In this document: positions 53,737-63,998 of the stretch, in pieces
Position numbering within the stretch: position 1 is the first letter of the stretch
How the letters are laid out: each line of letters begins with the position of its first letter
Assembly: GCA_963843645.1 (NCBI GenBank)
Contig: CAWJLE010000001.1
Coordinates: forward strand, 558,001-622,000
Source: CAWJLE01 sp963843645
GTDB lineage: Bacteria > Chloroflexota > Anaerolineae > DAOTYC01
DNA length: 64,000 nucleotides
Direction: 5' to 3'
Made by a program: the position numbers and the translations under genes
Notes under the pieces: model-generated
Database searches by the model: none
What the model was told of the DNA's origin: nothing
Seen by the model: only the letters and a program-made list of their open reading frames with translations

Positions 53737-54506
53737 AGACTTCCGAAGTTTTGGAAACTTCGGAAGTCTCCGTGCTCCGAGACGCCGCGCCCTGAAGGAT
53801 GACCGCACGCCAGAAGCCAGACTTCCGAAGTTTTGAAAACTTCGGAAGTCTCCGTGTCCAGAGGCGCCACAGCCTGCGGATGACCACACGCAATTTCTCA
53901 GCCTTCCGAAGTTTTGGAAACTTCGGAAGGCTCCGTGTCCAGAGGCACCGCGGCCTGAAAGATGACCGCACAGCGGAAGCCAGACATCCGAAGTTTTGGA
54001 AATTTCGGATGTCTCAGTGCTCCGAGACGCCGCGCCCTGAAAGATGACCGCGCGCCAGAAGCCAGACTTCCGAAGTTCTGGGAACTTCGGAAGTCTCAGT
54101 GTCCAGAGGCGCCGCGGCCTGCCGGCTGACGACACACAACGACTCAGACTTCCGAAGTTTTGGAAACTTCGGAAGTCTCAGTGCTCGGAGACGCCGCGCC
54201 CTGAAAGATGACCACACGCCAGAAGCCAGACTTCCGAAGTTTTGGAAACTTCGGAAGTCTCAGTGCTCTGAGGCACCGCGCCCCTAAAGATGACCGCACA
54301 CAATTTCTCAGACTTCCGAAGTTTTGGAAACTTCGGAAGTCTCCGTGCTCGGAGGCACCGCGCCCTGAAAGATGACCGCACGCCAGAAGCCAGACTTCCG
54401 AAGTTTTGAAAACTTCGGAAGTCTCCGTGTCCAGAGGCGCCGCGGCCTGCCGGATGACCGCACGCCAGAAGCCAGACTTCCGAAGTTTTGAAAACTTCGG
54501 AAGTCT
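53737..54506. repeat. Palindrome array, 10 units of about 82 bp
   Basis: Ten 33-bp palindromes at 53737, 53819, 53900, 53982, 54064, 54146, 54228, 54310, 54392 and 54474. Units share the spacers of the 50.7-kb array. Three palindromes have changes matched on both arms: GCCTTCC with GGAAGGC at 53900, GACATCC with GGATGTC at 53982, and GTTC with GAAC around the loop at 54064. The last copy touches the stop codon of the MarR-GNAT gene. Confidence 0.95.
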
Positions 54507-55396
54507 TACTTTGAATCGAGGCGTTTCTCGAACCAGTGGTGAGCGTAGGGCTCATCGTTGAAGCGGTCCACTTCCCGGTAGCCGGACTTTCGGTACATTG
54601 CGATGGCCTCGGTGAGGGAGTGGTTCGTTTCGAGGTGCAGGACGCGGGCGCCCGCCTCCACAGCGTGGCGCTCGAGCTCTCGGAGGAGCCGCCGCCCCAG
54701 ACCGAGGCCGCGCGTCGTCGGCGCCACCCACATGCGCTTGAGCTCCGCCGGCGCACCCGGGTGCAGCTTCAGCGCGCCGCACCCGACCGGCTCGTGCCGC
54801 AGCCTGGCGACGAGCAGCAGGCCGGACGGCATCACGAGCTCCTGAGCGTCCGCCGAGATGCTCAGCGCCGGGTCGAACCCCGCGTCGAACCGCCGGTTGA
54901 GCTCGGAGAAGTATTGCTCGAAGCACCAGGTCGCGTCGTGGCTGGTGGGGTCGGCCACGGAGATGGTGACCATCGACGCGAGGAGCAGTCGTTCGACCTC
55001 GGCCATCGCCGCCGTGAGCCGAGTTCGCTGGGCATCGTTCAGCGGCTCCAAGAGAGACCGGGCAGACTCGTCGGATCCACGGTCGAGCACGGCGCGCTCC
55101 GCGAGACCGGCTTCAGTCAGACGCACCCAGCGAACACGCCCATCGTGCTCGCTGGCCTCGACTACGATCAGCCCCTGCGCTTCCAGCGATCGCAGCAAGC
55201 GGCTGACGTAAGCCGAGTCGAGGTCGAGCCGCAGGCGCAACTGGCGCACTTCGGCGCCGTCCGGACCGATCTCCCACAACAGCCGCGCTTCTCCGAGAGG
55301 GTGATCCCGCCCTAAGAAGTGATCGTTCAGTGCGCCGACTCGTTCGGTCACGAGCCGGTTGAAGCTCCTCACCTGGTTGATCTGTGGCGTCTCCAT
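54506..55396 (-). CDS. MarR-GNAT fusion protein
   Basis: A 296-aa two-domain protein. Residues 1-140 are a MarR-type winged helix (LRLRLDLDSAYVSRLLRSLE and HDGRVRWVRLTEAG). Residues 150-296 are a GNAT acetyltransferase with the acetyl-CoA loop RMWVAPTTRGLGLGRRLLRE and the C-terminal IAMYRKSGYREVDRFND. Such fusions couple ligand-controlled repression to acetylation, often in drug or metabolite resistance. ATG 55396 follows GGGAGG. A perfect inverted repeat covers its own promoter. Confidence 0.92.
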   Translation of the reverse strand: METPQINQVRSFNRLVTERVGALNDHFLGRDHPLGEARLLWEIGPDGAEVRQLRLRLDLDSAYVSRLLRSLEAQGLIVVEASEHDGRVRWVRLTEAGLAERAVLDRGSDESARSLLEPLNDAQRTRLTAAMAEVERLLLASMVTISVADPTSHDATWCFEQYFSELNRRFDAGFDPALSISADAQELVMPSGLLLVARLRHEPVGCGALKLHPGAPAELKRMWVAPTTRGLGLGRRLLRELERHAVEAGARVLHLETNHSLTEAIAMYRKSGYREVDRFNDEPYAHHWFEKRLDSK

Positions 55397-55431
55397 GCCA
55401 ACCTCCCCGGGCCCAAAGACGACCCGCAAAT

Positions 55432-55453
55432 TTATCTGATTGTAGTCAGATAA
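55432..55453. promoter_or_regulatory. Operator over the MarR-GNAT promoter
   Basis: TTATCTGA-6-TCAGATAA is a perfect inverted repeat that covers the -10 box of the MarR-GNAT promoter, the standard site for MarR autorepression. Confidence 0.75.
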
Positions 55454-55467
55454 TTGCGGCCTGTCAA
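55439..55467 (-). promoter_or_regulatory. Promoter for the MarR-GNAT gene
   Basis: On the minus strand TTGACA (55467-55462) and TACAAT (55444-55439) with 17-bp spacing, 43 bp before the start codon. Confidence 0.85.
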
Positions 55468-55475
55468 GAGGGGCA

Positions 55476-55980
55476 GCGGTCAGCCATCAGCAGTCAGCCG
55501 TCAGCGATCAGCAGTCAGCCGTCAGCAGTCAGCCGTCAGCAGTCAGCCGTCAGCCGTCAGCCACCAGCAGTTAGCCACCAGCAGTTAGCCACCAGCAGTT
55601 AGCCACCAGCAGTTAGCCACCAGCAGTTAGCCACCAGCAGTTAGCCACCAGCAGTTAGCCACCAGCAGTTAGCCACCAGCAGTTAGCCACCAGCAGTTAG
55701 CCACCAGCAGTTAGCCACCAGCAGTTAGCCACCAGCAGTTAGCCACCAGCAGTTAGCCACCAGCAGTTAGCCACCAGCAGTTAGCCACCAGCAGTTAGCC
55801 ACCAGCAGTTAGCCACCAGCGATCAGCAGTCAGCGACAGTCCGTGGTAGGTGGCTGTCGCTGACTGCTGATCGCTGACCGCTGATGGCTGACTGCTGATC
55901 GCTGACCGCTGATGGCTGACTGCTGATCGCTGACTGCTGATCGCTGACCGCTGATCGCTGACCGCTGATGGCTGACCGCT
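55476..55980. repeat. Low-complexity repeat block: 18 perfect 14-bp units flanked by opposed short repeats
   Basis: From 55569 to 55820 the unit AGTTAGCCACCAGC is repeated 18 times without a mismatch. Before it, 55480-55568 contains irregular CAGCAGTCAGCCGT units; after a short hairpin (CGACAG with CTGTCG around 55833-55858), 55855-55980 carries the same family in reverse orientation (GCTGATCGCTGACC units). The whole block could fold into one large imperfect stem. No gene is present; it separates the promoter of MarR-GNAT from the 3' end of plsX. Confidence 0.93.
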
Positions 55981-56990
55981 CTAGAGCCCCTCCTGCTGGG
56001 CGAGCTTTGCCCAGCCGCGGCGGATGGCTCCGACGAGGTCGTGTTCCACGGCGGTCCTGGCCTGGCGGATGGCGCTGGCCACCGCGCGGGCCCTCGAGCG
56101 CCCGTGGCCGATGACCGAAACACCATTCACTCCCAGAACGGGCGCGGCGCCGATGCCGGCGTAGTCCATCACGTCCCGCACGCGGCGCAGGACCGGCAAC
56201 GCCCGCTCCTGATACACGTCAGGCGGCAGCGCCGCACGCACGTCGCGCTCGGCCACGTCCAGCAGAGCCTCGGTCAGTCCTTCGGTGAGCTTCAGCACCA
56301 CGTTGCCCGCGAACCCATCCGTGACGACGACGTTGGCTTTGCCGAAAGCGATTTCCATGCCTTCCACGTTGCCGATGAAGTTCAGTCCGCTCTTTTGAAC
56401 AGAGGAAACGCCTCGCGACCAAGCTCGTTTCCCTTGTTATCCTCCGAGCCATTGGAGAGCAGGCCCACGGTGGGATTGGGATGCCCCGCATCTGCTCCAT
56501 GTAGATGGCGCCCATCAAGGCGAATTGCAGGAGGTACTGCGGCTTGCAGTCGACGTTGAGACCCACGTCGAGCACGAAGGTATCGGGCTGAAGGCCGAAG
56601 TACGTGATCCCCGCCGCCGGCCGTTGAGATGCCTTCGATGCGGCCCAGCGTCCACAGGGCCGCGATCATGCCCGCGCCGGTATGTCCCATCGTCACCGAC
56701 GCATCCGCGCGCCCGTCTCGCACCAGCCCGTTGGAGACGAGGATCGAGGCCTTCGTCTTCTGGCGCAGCGCGACCGCGGGCTGCTCGTCCATCCGAATCA
56801 CGTCGTCGGCCGGCTCGATGTCGATCTCCAGCCCGCTCGTATCGTGCTCGGCCAGCTCCGCCTCAATCTCGGACGGGCCTCCGACCAGGATGAGGCGGTA
56901 CGGGTTTTCACGAGCAGCCAGGATCGCTCCGGCCACGACCTCTTTCGGGGCATAGTCCCCACCCAATGCATCAACGGCTATACGAATCAT
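55981..56990 (-). pseudogene. plsX: Phosphate acyltransferase PlsX, frame broken by three indels
   Basis: PlsX makes acyl-phosphate from acyl-ACP, the first step of membrane phospholipid synthesis in most bacteria. The start MIRIAVDALGGDYAPKEVV, the core DASVTMGHTGAGMIAALW, FVLDVGLNVDCKPQYLLQFA, NPTVGLLSNGSEDNKGNEL and VTDGFAGNVVLKLTEG are all conserved. Frames shift near 56618 (+1), 56478 (-1) and 56385 (-1). The corrected length, about 336 aa, is normal, so error is likelier than loss. It lies downstream of a ComEA-like gene, on the same strand. Confidence 0.9.
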
Positions 56991-57074
56991 CTCGACCGCG
57001 TTCCCTCCTGCTTTGACTGACTGCTCTAAGATCATAACCCCCAGTAACTGCTGACGATACCTCCGCGCAACCGG

Positions 57075-57653
57075 TCACTGCACGACGACTTGATCCTTCA
57101 GCCGAGCGAAGGTGCCCGCGCCGATGCCCTCGACCTCCTGGAGCGCCTCAATCGATCAAACGGCCCGATCTGGTCGCGGTAATCGACGATGCGCTGCGCC
57201 AGTGTCGGACCGATTCCGGGCAGCGACTCCAGCTCAGCCACGCCGGCCGCGTTCAGGTTCACCAGCCCGGCATTGCCGCTCGACGGCGCCGGATGGCACC
57301 TCCGCAGCGCGTGCGAGGGCTGTGGACGGGAGGGAACGTTCACGTGGCTCTGGTCCTTGACCTCCTGGGCCAGGTTGATCGCGGCCAGGTCCGCGTCATC
57401 CGTCCCCCGCCTGCGGCAGCCAGCGCATCGTTCACGAGCGAGCCAAGCGGCAGCTCGTACACGTCGGGAGCCACGACCGCGCCGCTCACGTAGACCCGCA
57501 CCCGGCCGGACGTGGGGCTCGGCGTCGGCACGGTGATCTGCGAGCGCCGGTTGGGCCGGCGCAGCGCAGCACCAGGATCAGGGCTCCGTTGAGGACGACG
57601 CTCAGAAGAAGCACGATGAGATGGCCGCCGTTGCGCTCGATCCAATCGTTCAT
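57075..57653 (-). pseudogene. ComEA-like DNA-binding competence protein, frameshifted
   Basis: An N-terminal membrane anchor (WIERNGGHLIVLLLSVVLNG), a SLBB-type domain (VYVSGAVVAPDVYELPLGSL) and a helix-hairpin-helix DNA-binding domain (LNAAGVAELESLPGIGPTLA, VEGIGAGTFARLKD) are seen in order but in different frames, with shifts near 57570, 57400 and 57152 among others. The order matches ComEA, which binds incoming DNA at the cell surface. Corrected length is about 190 aa. No other competence gene is visible here. Confidence 0.8.
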
Positions 57654-57675
57654 AGTTGTCTCTCGTCACATCTCA

Positions 57676-57706
57676 GAGTTCCGAAGTTTTAAGAACTTCG
57701 GAACTC
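57676..57706. repeat. Palindrome variant GAGTTCCGAAGTT
   Basis: Arms GAGTTCCGAAGTT (57676-57688) and AACTTCGGAACTC (57694-57706) differ from the array consensus, which has C in place of the third base of the left arm, and the right arm carries the matching change. It lies between the glycosyltransferase and ComEA-like genes. Confidence 0.8.
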
Positions 57707-57727
57707 CGGGCTTCGGAAGTTGTCCTA

Positions 57728-59295
57728 CTACGGCTGAGCGGACGCCCTCAGGTACGCCGTCACGCCGCCGGCGCGAAAAGCGGGGACCATGTGGGCGTCG
57801 ATGTAATCTCTGAAGATCGCATCGTAGCGCTGATCCCCGCGCAGGTCGTCGACGACCAGCCAGACCCGGCGTCCGGGAGCGAAACGGCTCTCCAGCGCGG
57901 CCGCAGAATCGATCAGCGGCGCGCCGGTCCAGCGGTCGACCGGATGCGGTCCTCAGAGACCAGGTACTCCTCGTAGCCGTTCTGCAAGGCGTAGCCGTCA
58001 CACCGGCCCAGGTACGACGGCGGCGATCGACGGCAGCGGTCCGATGATCGCATCGCCCGCGCTGCCACTGCGCCTGCACGTAATGGAAGGCTTCGTCGTA
58101 GGCCGGCTCCGGCGGTCCAATCGCACTGACCGCAGCCGGCGCAAGGACCAGCAGCAGCGCCAGCCAGACGGCAATACTCGCCGGCCGCGCTCTGGCCAGC
58201 GACTAGGGCGCCCCAACTGCCACAGGACGCCGGCAACCAACAGGTGTCATGATCGGCGACAACATCGTCACGTAGCGCGGGCGCTGCCAGCTTTCGCCGA
58301 CGAGGAAGATCATGGGGAACATCGCGCCGGCCACGCAGACCAGCAGGTAGGCCAGCGCCGGATCCGGCGCCGCCTGCCGCCGAGGACGCGGATCGCACCA
58401 AGGTCCATGCCAGCCAGGCGAAACCAGCCAGGAGCCAGCGCGTCCGGATGACGACTGGGCCACGCCCAGAAGAACTCGAAGAAGAATGCTCCGGGCTTCA
58501 GCCGCCAGGGCAGCGCTGGGTCCACGAAACTGCGGCCCACGGCTTCGCTCACCGGCCCGCCCACGCGATTCAGGATCAGGGCGAGAGCCCAACCCGGCGG
58601 CAGCGCCGCCAGCGGCAGCCAGACGTTCCACTGGCGCGCCAGTCGTGCCTGCGCCAGACGAACAGGCTGAGGACGAAGGCGGGCGAGAGGAGGACGGTCA
58701 CGGTTTGGGCCAGGATGGCCCCGATGAAGGTCGCGGCGAAAGCCCAGCGCCAGCGCCGGCTCCCGTCCGGTGTGTAATGCACGAACACAGGTCCGGCCTC
58801 GGGCGCCTCGACGTAGCCGCGATAGAATGCATAGAGCGCCAGAACGACGAGCAGCTCCTGCAGGGCATACATGCGCGCCCGCCCGCCCCAGATGATCGAG
58901 GTCGGCCTCCAAGCGCGCCGACCGTGGCTGCCGACGATGCCCGGCCCACGGTCCGAAGGCCCGGCGCCCCCACAGGTACAGCAGCGGCAGCGTCAGCACG
59001 CTGCACAGCAGGGCCGGCAGGCGGGCAGACCGTCTCGCTGAAGCCGAACAGGCCAATGAGCCGCCGCGTCCAGGTACGTGAAAAGCACCCCTGCAGGTAC
59101 GTGAAGTCCGGACGGCAGCGATGGCGATCCCCTTTTCAGGATCTGGAGCGCGGCCCAGATTGTCGAATACTCGTCGACGTGCGGGTGGCTGACGAGCATG
59201 AATGCCAGGCGCAGCGCCGACGCCGAGCAGAACGACGAAGAGAAGCCAATCCGCCCGCAGCGGCGGCGCTAGGCGCGGCGGGCAAGCGATCTCAT
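57728..59295 (-). pseudogene. GT-C membrane glycosyltransferase, frameshifted
   Basis: Pieces in three frames add up to a polytopic transferase of about 520 aa. The N-terminal part has ADWLLFVVLLGVGA and SHPHVDEYSTIWAALQILKR, where the Asp-Glu pair is the catalytic loop. MYALQELLVVLALYAFYRGY and LAQTVTVLLSPAFVLSLFVW follow, and the C-terminus ends near TAYLRASAQ. At least six indels are needed to restore a frame. ATG 59295 overlaps the TGA of the gene upstream, showing operon structure with it. Role: probably surface glycosylation. Confidence 0.7.
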
Positions 59296-61539
59296 GGCGC
59301 CGGCTCCACGGGGGTCAGGGTCATGTCCTGAAAGAGCAGGCTCAGGCAGCGGCGGTCCTCGTTGCCCACGGTGTCCGCCGGCACGTCGCAGCCCTCCGAG
59401 ACGTGGAACTGCGATCTCATTCTGGCCCTGCTGCAGGGCGAAGCGGGCCCAGATCCACCTGATCGCGCCCGTCGACCGAGACCTCGGTGCAACGGCCGCC
59501 CATCGACCGACACCTGCAAATGCCGGGCCGGCCCTGAAGGGCGACACGTTCATCGTCAGCCGAAAGGGTGTAGCGGGCGGGCGCAGCCAATGCACATACA
59601 GCGTTCCGTCATTCATCAGCCAGCGGGCCGGCCGGCCGTCGATGGGCTCGACCATGTACCAGTTGTAGCTGAAAGACGTCAGCGGCTCCGGCGAATCGGC
59701 GCTGACGCCCGGGGCAGGAGGCACGGCAAAGGCCGCCAGGTCGTCGCTCCGATAGAGGGGCGCGCCCAGGGCTTTGGAGACGGTCGCGACATCGTTCTCG
59801 CGATCCTCCGGGTCCAGCGTGTTGGGGTGAACGACGACGTAGCGGATGCCGTACTGATTCAGCAGCGGCATGGCCTCCGCGCCGCGCCGCCGGGCGATGA
59901 TGTCCGTCTGCCCGTCCGGCCACAGCAGCTCCTGAAAGGCCTTCATCGTTCCATCACGGTGCTGAGGCAGACGCCAGACGTAGCCGCCCACGATCTTGTG
60001 CCCGTGCACCGTCTGGTCGAACATGGCGTAGTTGCTGGCCTCGCGCTCCCAGAGGGGCCACTGCGGCAGGTCGAGGACCGCGAAATCAGTGGGGTCGCGC
60101 GCCCAATCGTGCAGGAACGCCGGGACGAGGCATTCATCGTCGGGAACGGCCACACGGTCCAGTATTCCAGACCGATGACCGCGAGCAGCGCTCCGCCCAG
60201 GCAGGCAGCACGCCACGAATACATGGGCCGGGGAGCTCGACAAGACAGGGTCGCCCGTGCGACGCGCGTCTCTGTCCCCCGTAGGGGCGACGCTGCGTGG
60301 TCGCCCTCAACGCCCCGTGCACGCGCCGACAAGCCGACCCAGGCGAATCCGACCAGGACAGCCAGGGCCAGGATGATGGTTTCGTTGAAGCGGCCCGGAA
60401 TGCGGCCCCACTGATAGAAGGGCAGACACTGAACCGCGGCGTAAGGCAAAGGGATTCCGGTAGCCTGGCCCGCCACTTTGAGCGCGGGGCCCAGGGACAA
60501 CACGGCGGCGACGCCACCCAGAAGCGCCCAGGGCGCAACGCTCGCCCGACGTCCGCGCCGAACCGCCCAGACGGCAAGAACCAGGGGAACGATCCCGAGA
60601 TAGACCGTGTTTTCGCGGAGACTCCCGTCACCCACCAGGCGGATGGCGAAATCGCGCAGCGCCGGCCATGCGCTCAGCAATGGGCTGGTTGCTGCCGGGA
60701 CGACAAGCGCCAGCAGGTCGGAGGAGAAATCGTTCACCCCGCCCTGGCTGAGGTAGCTCAGGCGCCCGGCAACGAATCCCGCACGAACGGCACCAGGAAC
60801 GGCGCGCTCAGCAGCCCGGCAATGGCCAGTCCAAGCCCCATGAACGTCAGCGTTGCGCTCCGTCCAGAACGTCTTGCGCTCGGCGATGGCCCAATAGAGC
60901 AGGAACACGGTCAGCAGCGGCAGGATCAGGTAGGCGATGTGCACGACGTTGACCAGCAGCGACAGGCCCAGGAACAGGCCGAACAGGACGGCGCGGCGCA
61001 GGTCGGGCTTGCGCCTGAGTCGGATCAGGTACAGCGCGCAGAGCGGGAAGAGGTAGGTCAGCACACTGGGCCAGGTGCGCCGAGGACTGCGCCAGGCGGT
61101 TCGGGAAGAAGGCGAACATGAAGCCGCCGAGCAGCGCCGCAAAGCGGTTCCGGGTCAGGTACAGGACCAGCAGGTAGGCCGACAGCCCGGCCAGGACGAA
61201 CGACAGCCACCACTTCACGTTGTAGCCGGCGACCGGCCCAATCCCAGCGCCAGGGGCAGACCGGACACGGCCGGGTACGGCGTGACCCACAGCATGGGGT
61301 GCGTGACGCCGTCAGGATAGTAGAGCCAGTCGACCTGGGTCGGGCTGACGCCGAGGTCCACCAGGGACTTCTGGGTCCACCAGGATATCCACAGATGTTG
61401 CAGCGCATCCTCGCCCGGGGTTCCGGCCAGGTGAGAGGTCCATTGCACGCCGACCGGGTACGTGAAGAGCGAACGTGCAGGCCGCGAAGAACAGCACGGC
61501 CAGGATCAGGGGGCGCCAGCGCCGAAAGCTCGCGCTCAC
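59292..61539 (-). pseudogene. Polytopic GT-C/YfhO-like membrane protein, frameshifted
   Basis: About 745 codons. The GTG start at 61539 reads SFRRWRPLILAVLFFAACT, followed by EDALQHLWISWWTQKSLVDL in a periplasmic loop, several helices (KPDLRRAVLFGLFLGLSLLV, YLILPLLTVFLLYW) and a soluble end with PEDRENDVATVSKALGAPLY and RWLMNDGTLYVHW. Frames shift near 61465, 61240, 61085, 60850, 60780, 60140 and 59480, approximately. The helix pattern fits DUF2079/YfhO or GT-C transferases. It overlaps the preceding stop codon and the following start. Confidence 0.65.
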
Positions 61540-61561
61540 GGCTGCTCCCCTGCCGGCAGGC

Positions 61562-63681
61562 TCAGCCCGGTGATCTGATCGTATAGGGACGCCAGCCGTA
61601 GATCCGCTCGTGCACCCCCAGCGGGCTCCCCGCGCCACCGAGACGATAGACGTGCAGCCGCGGCTCACCGTCCACGGTGATTGCGCCGACCTCGTGGTAC
61701 GCGGACGCCAGCAATTCACGAGGATAGTCCTGGTTGTGCTGCCTTCTCGGTTGCATTGGACGCGAAATGAGGTAGTACGTCGGGCGCTCCGCCTCAGAGC
61801 GGAAGTCGCCCCGTATACCAGTCGGCGATGTCGGCCTTCTCGTTCGTGCGATAATCGCCCTGTAGCGTGCCGTCGGCAAAGAGGTAGCTCAGCGCCTTCC
61901 AGCCTGAGCGATGCGGCAGGCCGAAGAAGCGATCCGGCGGCCCGTTCGACGTGTCCCAGAACAGCGCGCTGCGAGACTGCGGGTACGTCAGGGCGTATTC
62001 GGGCGTGGTGCGCAGAAACAGGAGGTAGGGATGGTAGACACAGAGCACACCGACGACGGCCAGAAGCCCGACGAAACCCCAGCCCCACGCCGTGGGTCCG
62101 AGCCGCCGTACGGCGAGCACCAGCCCCCACGCCGCGAGGAGGGCCCAGGCCGGGAACAGAGTGTAATAGTGCAGGCCCGGCGTCCGGATCAAGAAGGCGT
62201 AGGCGACGAGGTAGACTCCGAACCAGGCGAAGAGCAGCCGAACCGCGATCGGATTGCCGCGCCCCAGGGCCAACAGCAGCAGCGCTGGCAGGACCAGCAG
62301 GATGCCGAGGTGGACGCCGCCCACCTGGAGCCATGAAGGTGTGATCGCGCTGCCCAGCAAGCCCGATCCCGAACAGCACCCAGATCCCAATCGGCCAGAG
62401 GGCCCGCGGCGAGTTGCGCCGCAGCGCTGCCCACGGCGGCGATGAGCAGCCCCGCCGTCATGCCGACCTCGTAGTAGATGGAATTGTAGAACAGGGCGGA
62501 GGTCAGGTAATCGCTCAGATTGTTGAACGGCGCGCGGTCCAGACTGATCCGAATCTCCGTGTACCGGCGAAACGTGTCGCCGAAATGAGGGTGGAGGACG
62601 AAAGGCACGTAGTATGCCGCCAGCGCCAGCACGATCAGTCCACCGGCGACGACCAGCGGGCGAACCGCGGGCCAGCGCCAGCCGCTGAACGGGTGCCGAT
62701 CCAGGTACAGCAGCAACAGCACTACGGCGATGAGCGCCGGTTTCGTAGTGCGTCAGCAGCCCGAAGCCCAGCAATCCGAGGCCCAGCATGCCGTAGCGAC
62801 GCCTCTTGCTCAGGGATAGGCTTCGCGGCTCAGCCGATAGTAACAGAGCACCGCCGATATCAGCGTCAGCGCGACGATGCCCTGGTATTGGACCATGCGC
62901 GAGAAGCCCAGGAAGATGCCGTTGAGGGCGAGCAGCAGTGCCGCCGCGACCCCGACGCGCGGCCCCAGCAGCCGGCGGCCCAGGACGTAAGCGCCCAGGA
63001 CGGCCCAGAAGCTCGCCAGGGCGAACGGGAAAGCGCAAGCCCGGACTCATCGAAGCCTCGCGTGAAGACCGCAAACGACGCGGCCACGATCAATTCCACC
63101 GGGCCTTTGCGATGCAGCAGCAACGCGTCGTCCTGTCCGGCGATGGCCAGGCGAGACAGGCGGGTCACGTCGATCTCGTCGCCCTGGTATTCCGAATAAC
63201 CCAGAGAGACGAAGCGCAGTGCGAGAGTGAGGAGCAGCACGCCCAACAGCAGCCCGATTTCCACCTGACGGATCGACAGCGGCGGCTCCACCGAACGCAG
63301 GGGCGCGCGCGCGATCCAATTCGCAGCCAGGAGTGCGACGACAGCCAGGTCCAGCGCGAATACGACGGCCGTCAGCGAGAGCGGTCCGGGCAAAAACTGC
63401 AGGACCAGGACGACGAGGGTGGAGAGCACGTAGCTGCACGCAGCGCTGAGCACCGCCCGCTCGGCCTCGCGCCCGGCGCCCCGGCGGCCGAACACGGCCC
63501 GCATGAACAGGAAGCCCGGCAGGTAGCCATACAGAACCGCTCCGGCCAGCAAGCTGAGCCAGAGACTCCTGCCCAGGAATAGCGCCAGGTTGCACAGCAC
63601 TGCCGCGGCGATCACCCAGCCGTAGGACAGCACGAGCGCCTGCCTGAACTGCCCGCCCCCGCCGGCATCCGGAATTCTCAA
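61562..63681 (-). pseudogene. GT-C membrane glycosyltransferase, frameshifted
   Basis: The TTG start overlaps the upstream TGA and begins RIPDAGGGGQFRQ. Several N-terminal helices precede the catalytic-type loop RFVSLGYSEYQGDEIDVTRL and LLLHRKGPVELIVAASFAVF, then VLCYYRLSREA-type loops, YVPFVLHPHFGDTFRRYTEI, GLHYYTLFPAWALLAAWGLV and the end HVYRLGGAGSPLG. Frames change near 63030, 62810, 62740, 62360 and 61800. The C-terminus may run to 61538 if one more indel is allowed, which would overlap the next start. About 700 aa. Confidence 0.7.
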
Positions 63682-63998
63682 CGTGAAGCCTGTCCTCCCC
63701 CGAGATGTACGAGGTCGATTATAACATCATCGCTCTCTGGGGCAAGCCTCGCGCCCGTGTCGTCTGACACCAGGCCGACCGCAAGCCGATAGTCGCCGGC
63801 CGACAACCCGGCGGGCACCTCTAACTCGTGAACGTCGCGCAAAATCGTGCCGCGCGGCCACTTGCTCGTGGGGTACTGTTCGTGGTACGGGTTGCTCCGG
63901 TCTTCGGCCCACACCTTGCCGGCGGCGTCGACCAGGCGCAAGTCTACCAGGTAATCCTGGCTCATGACGGCCAGGCTCTGCCAGTAGAGCGCGACGCG
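63678..63998 (-). CDS. C-terminal domain of a glycosyltransferase-associated protein (partial)
   Basis: The reading frame is open to the window end. It encodes a beta-rich domain with LVDLRLVDAAGKVWAEDRSN, HELEVPAGLSAGDYRLAVGL and ends LGGGQASR. The same domain closes the GT-C proteins at 12.4 and 47.3 kb (KVFLHVVDKDGQLLAQQDGE and AVVELTDADGRAWARDDQLL), so this is most likely the tail of another membrane glycosyltransferase. Its stop overlaps the next start. Confidence 0.75.
   Translation of the reverse strand, partial: RVALYWQSLAVMSQDYLVDLRLVDAAGKVWAEDRSNPYHEQYPTSKWPRGTILRDVHELEVPAGLSAGDYRLAVGLVSDDTGARLAPESDDVIIDLVHLGGGQASR

Noticed and set aside
50739..54506. CRISPR array
   Set aside because: Spacers are near copies of each other, repeats are long perfect palindromes and no cas gene is present.
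55384..55602. Small protein encoded in the repeat block
   Set aside because: Frame is open only because the tandem repeat lacks stops; no ribosome site and pure repeat composition.
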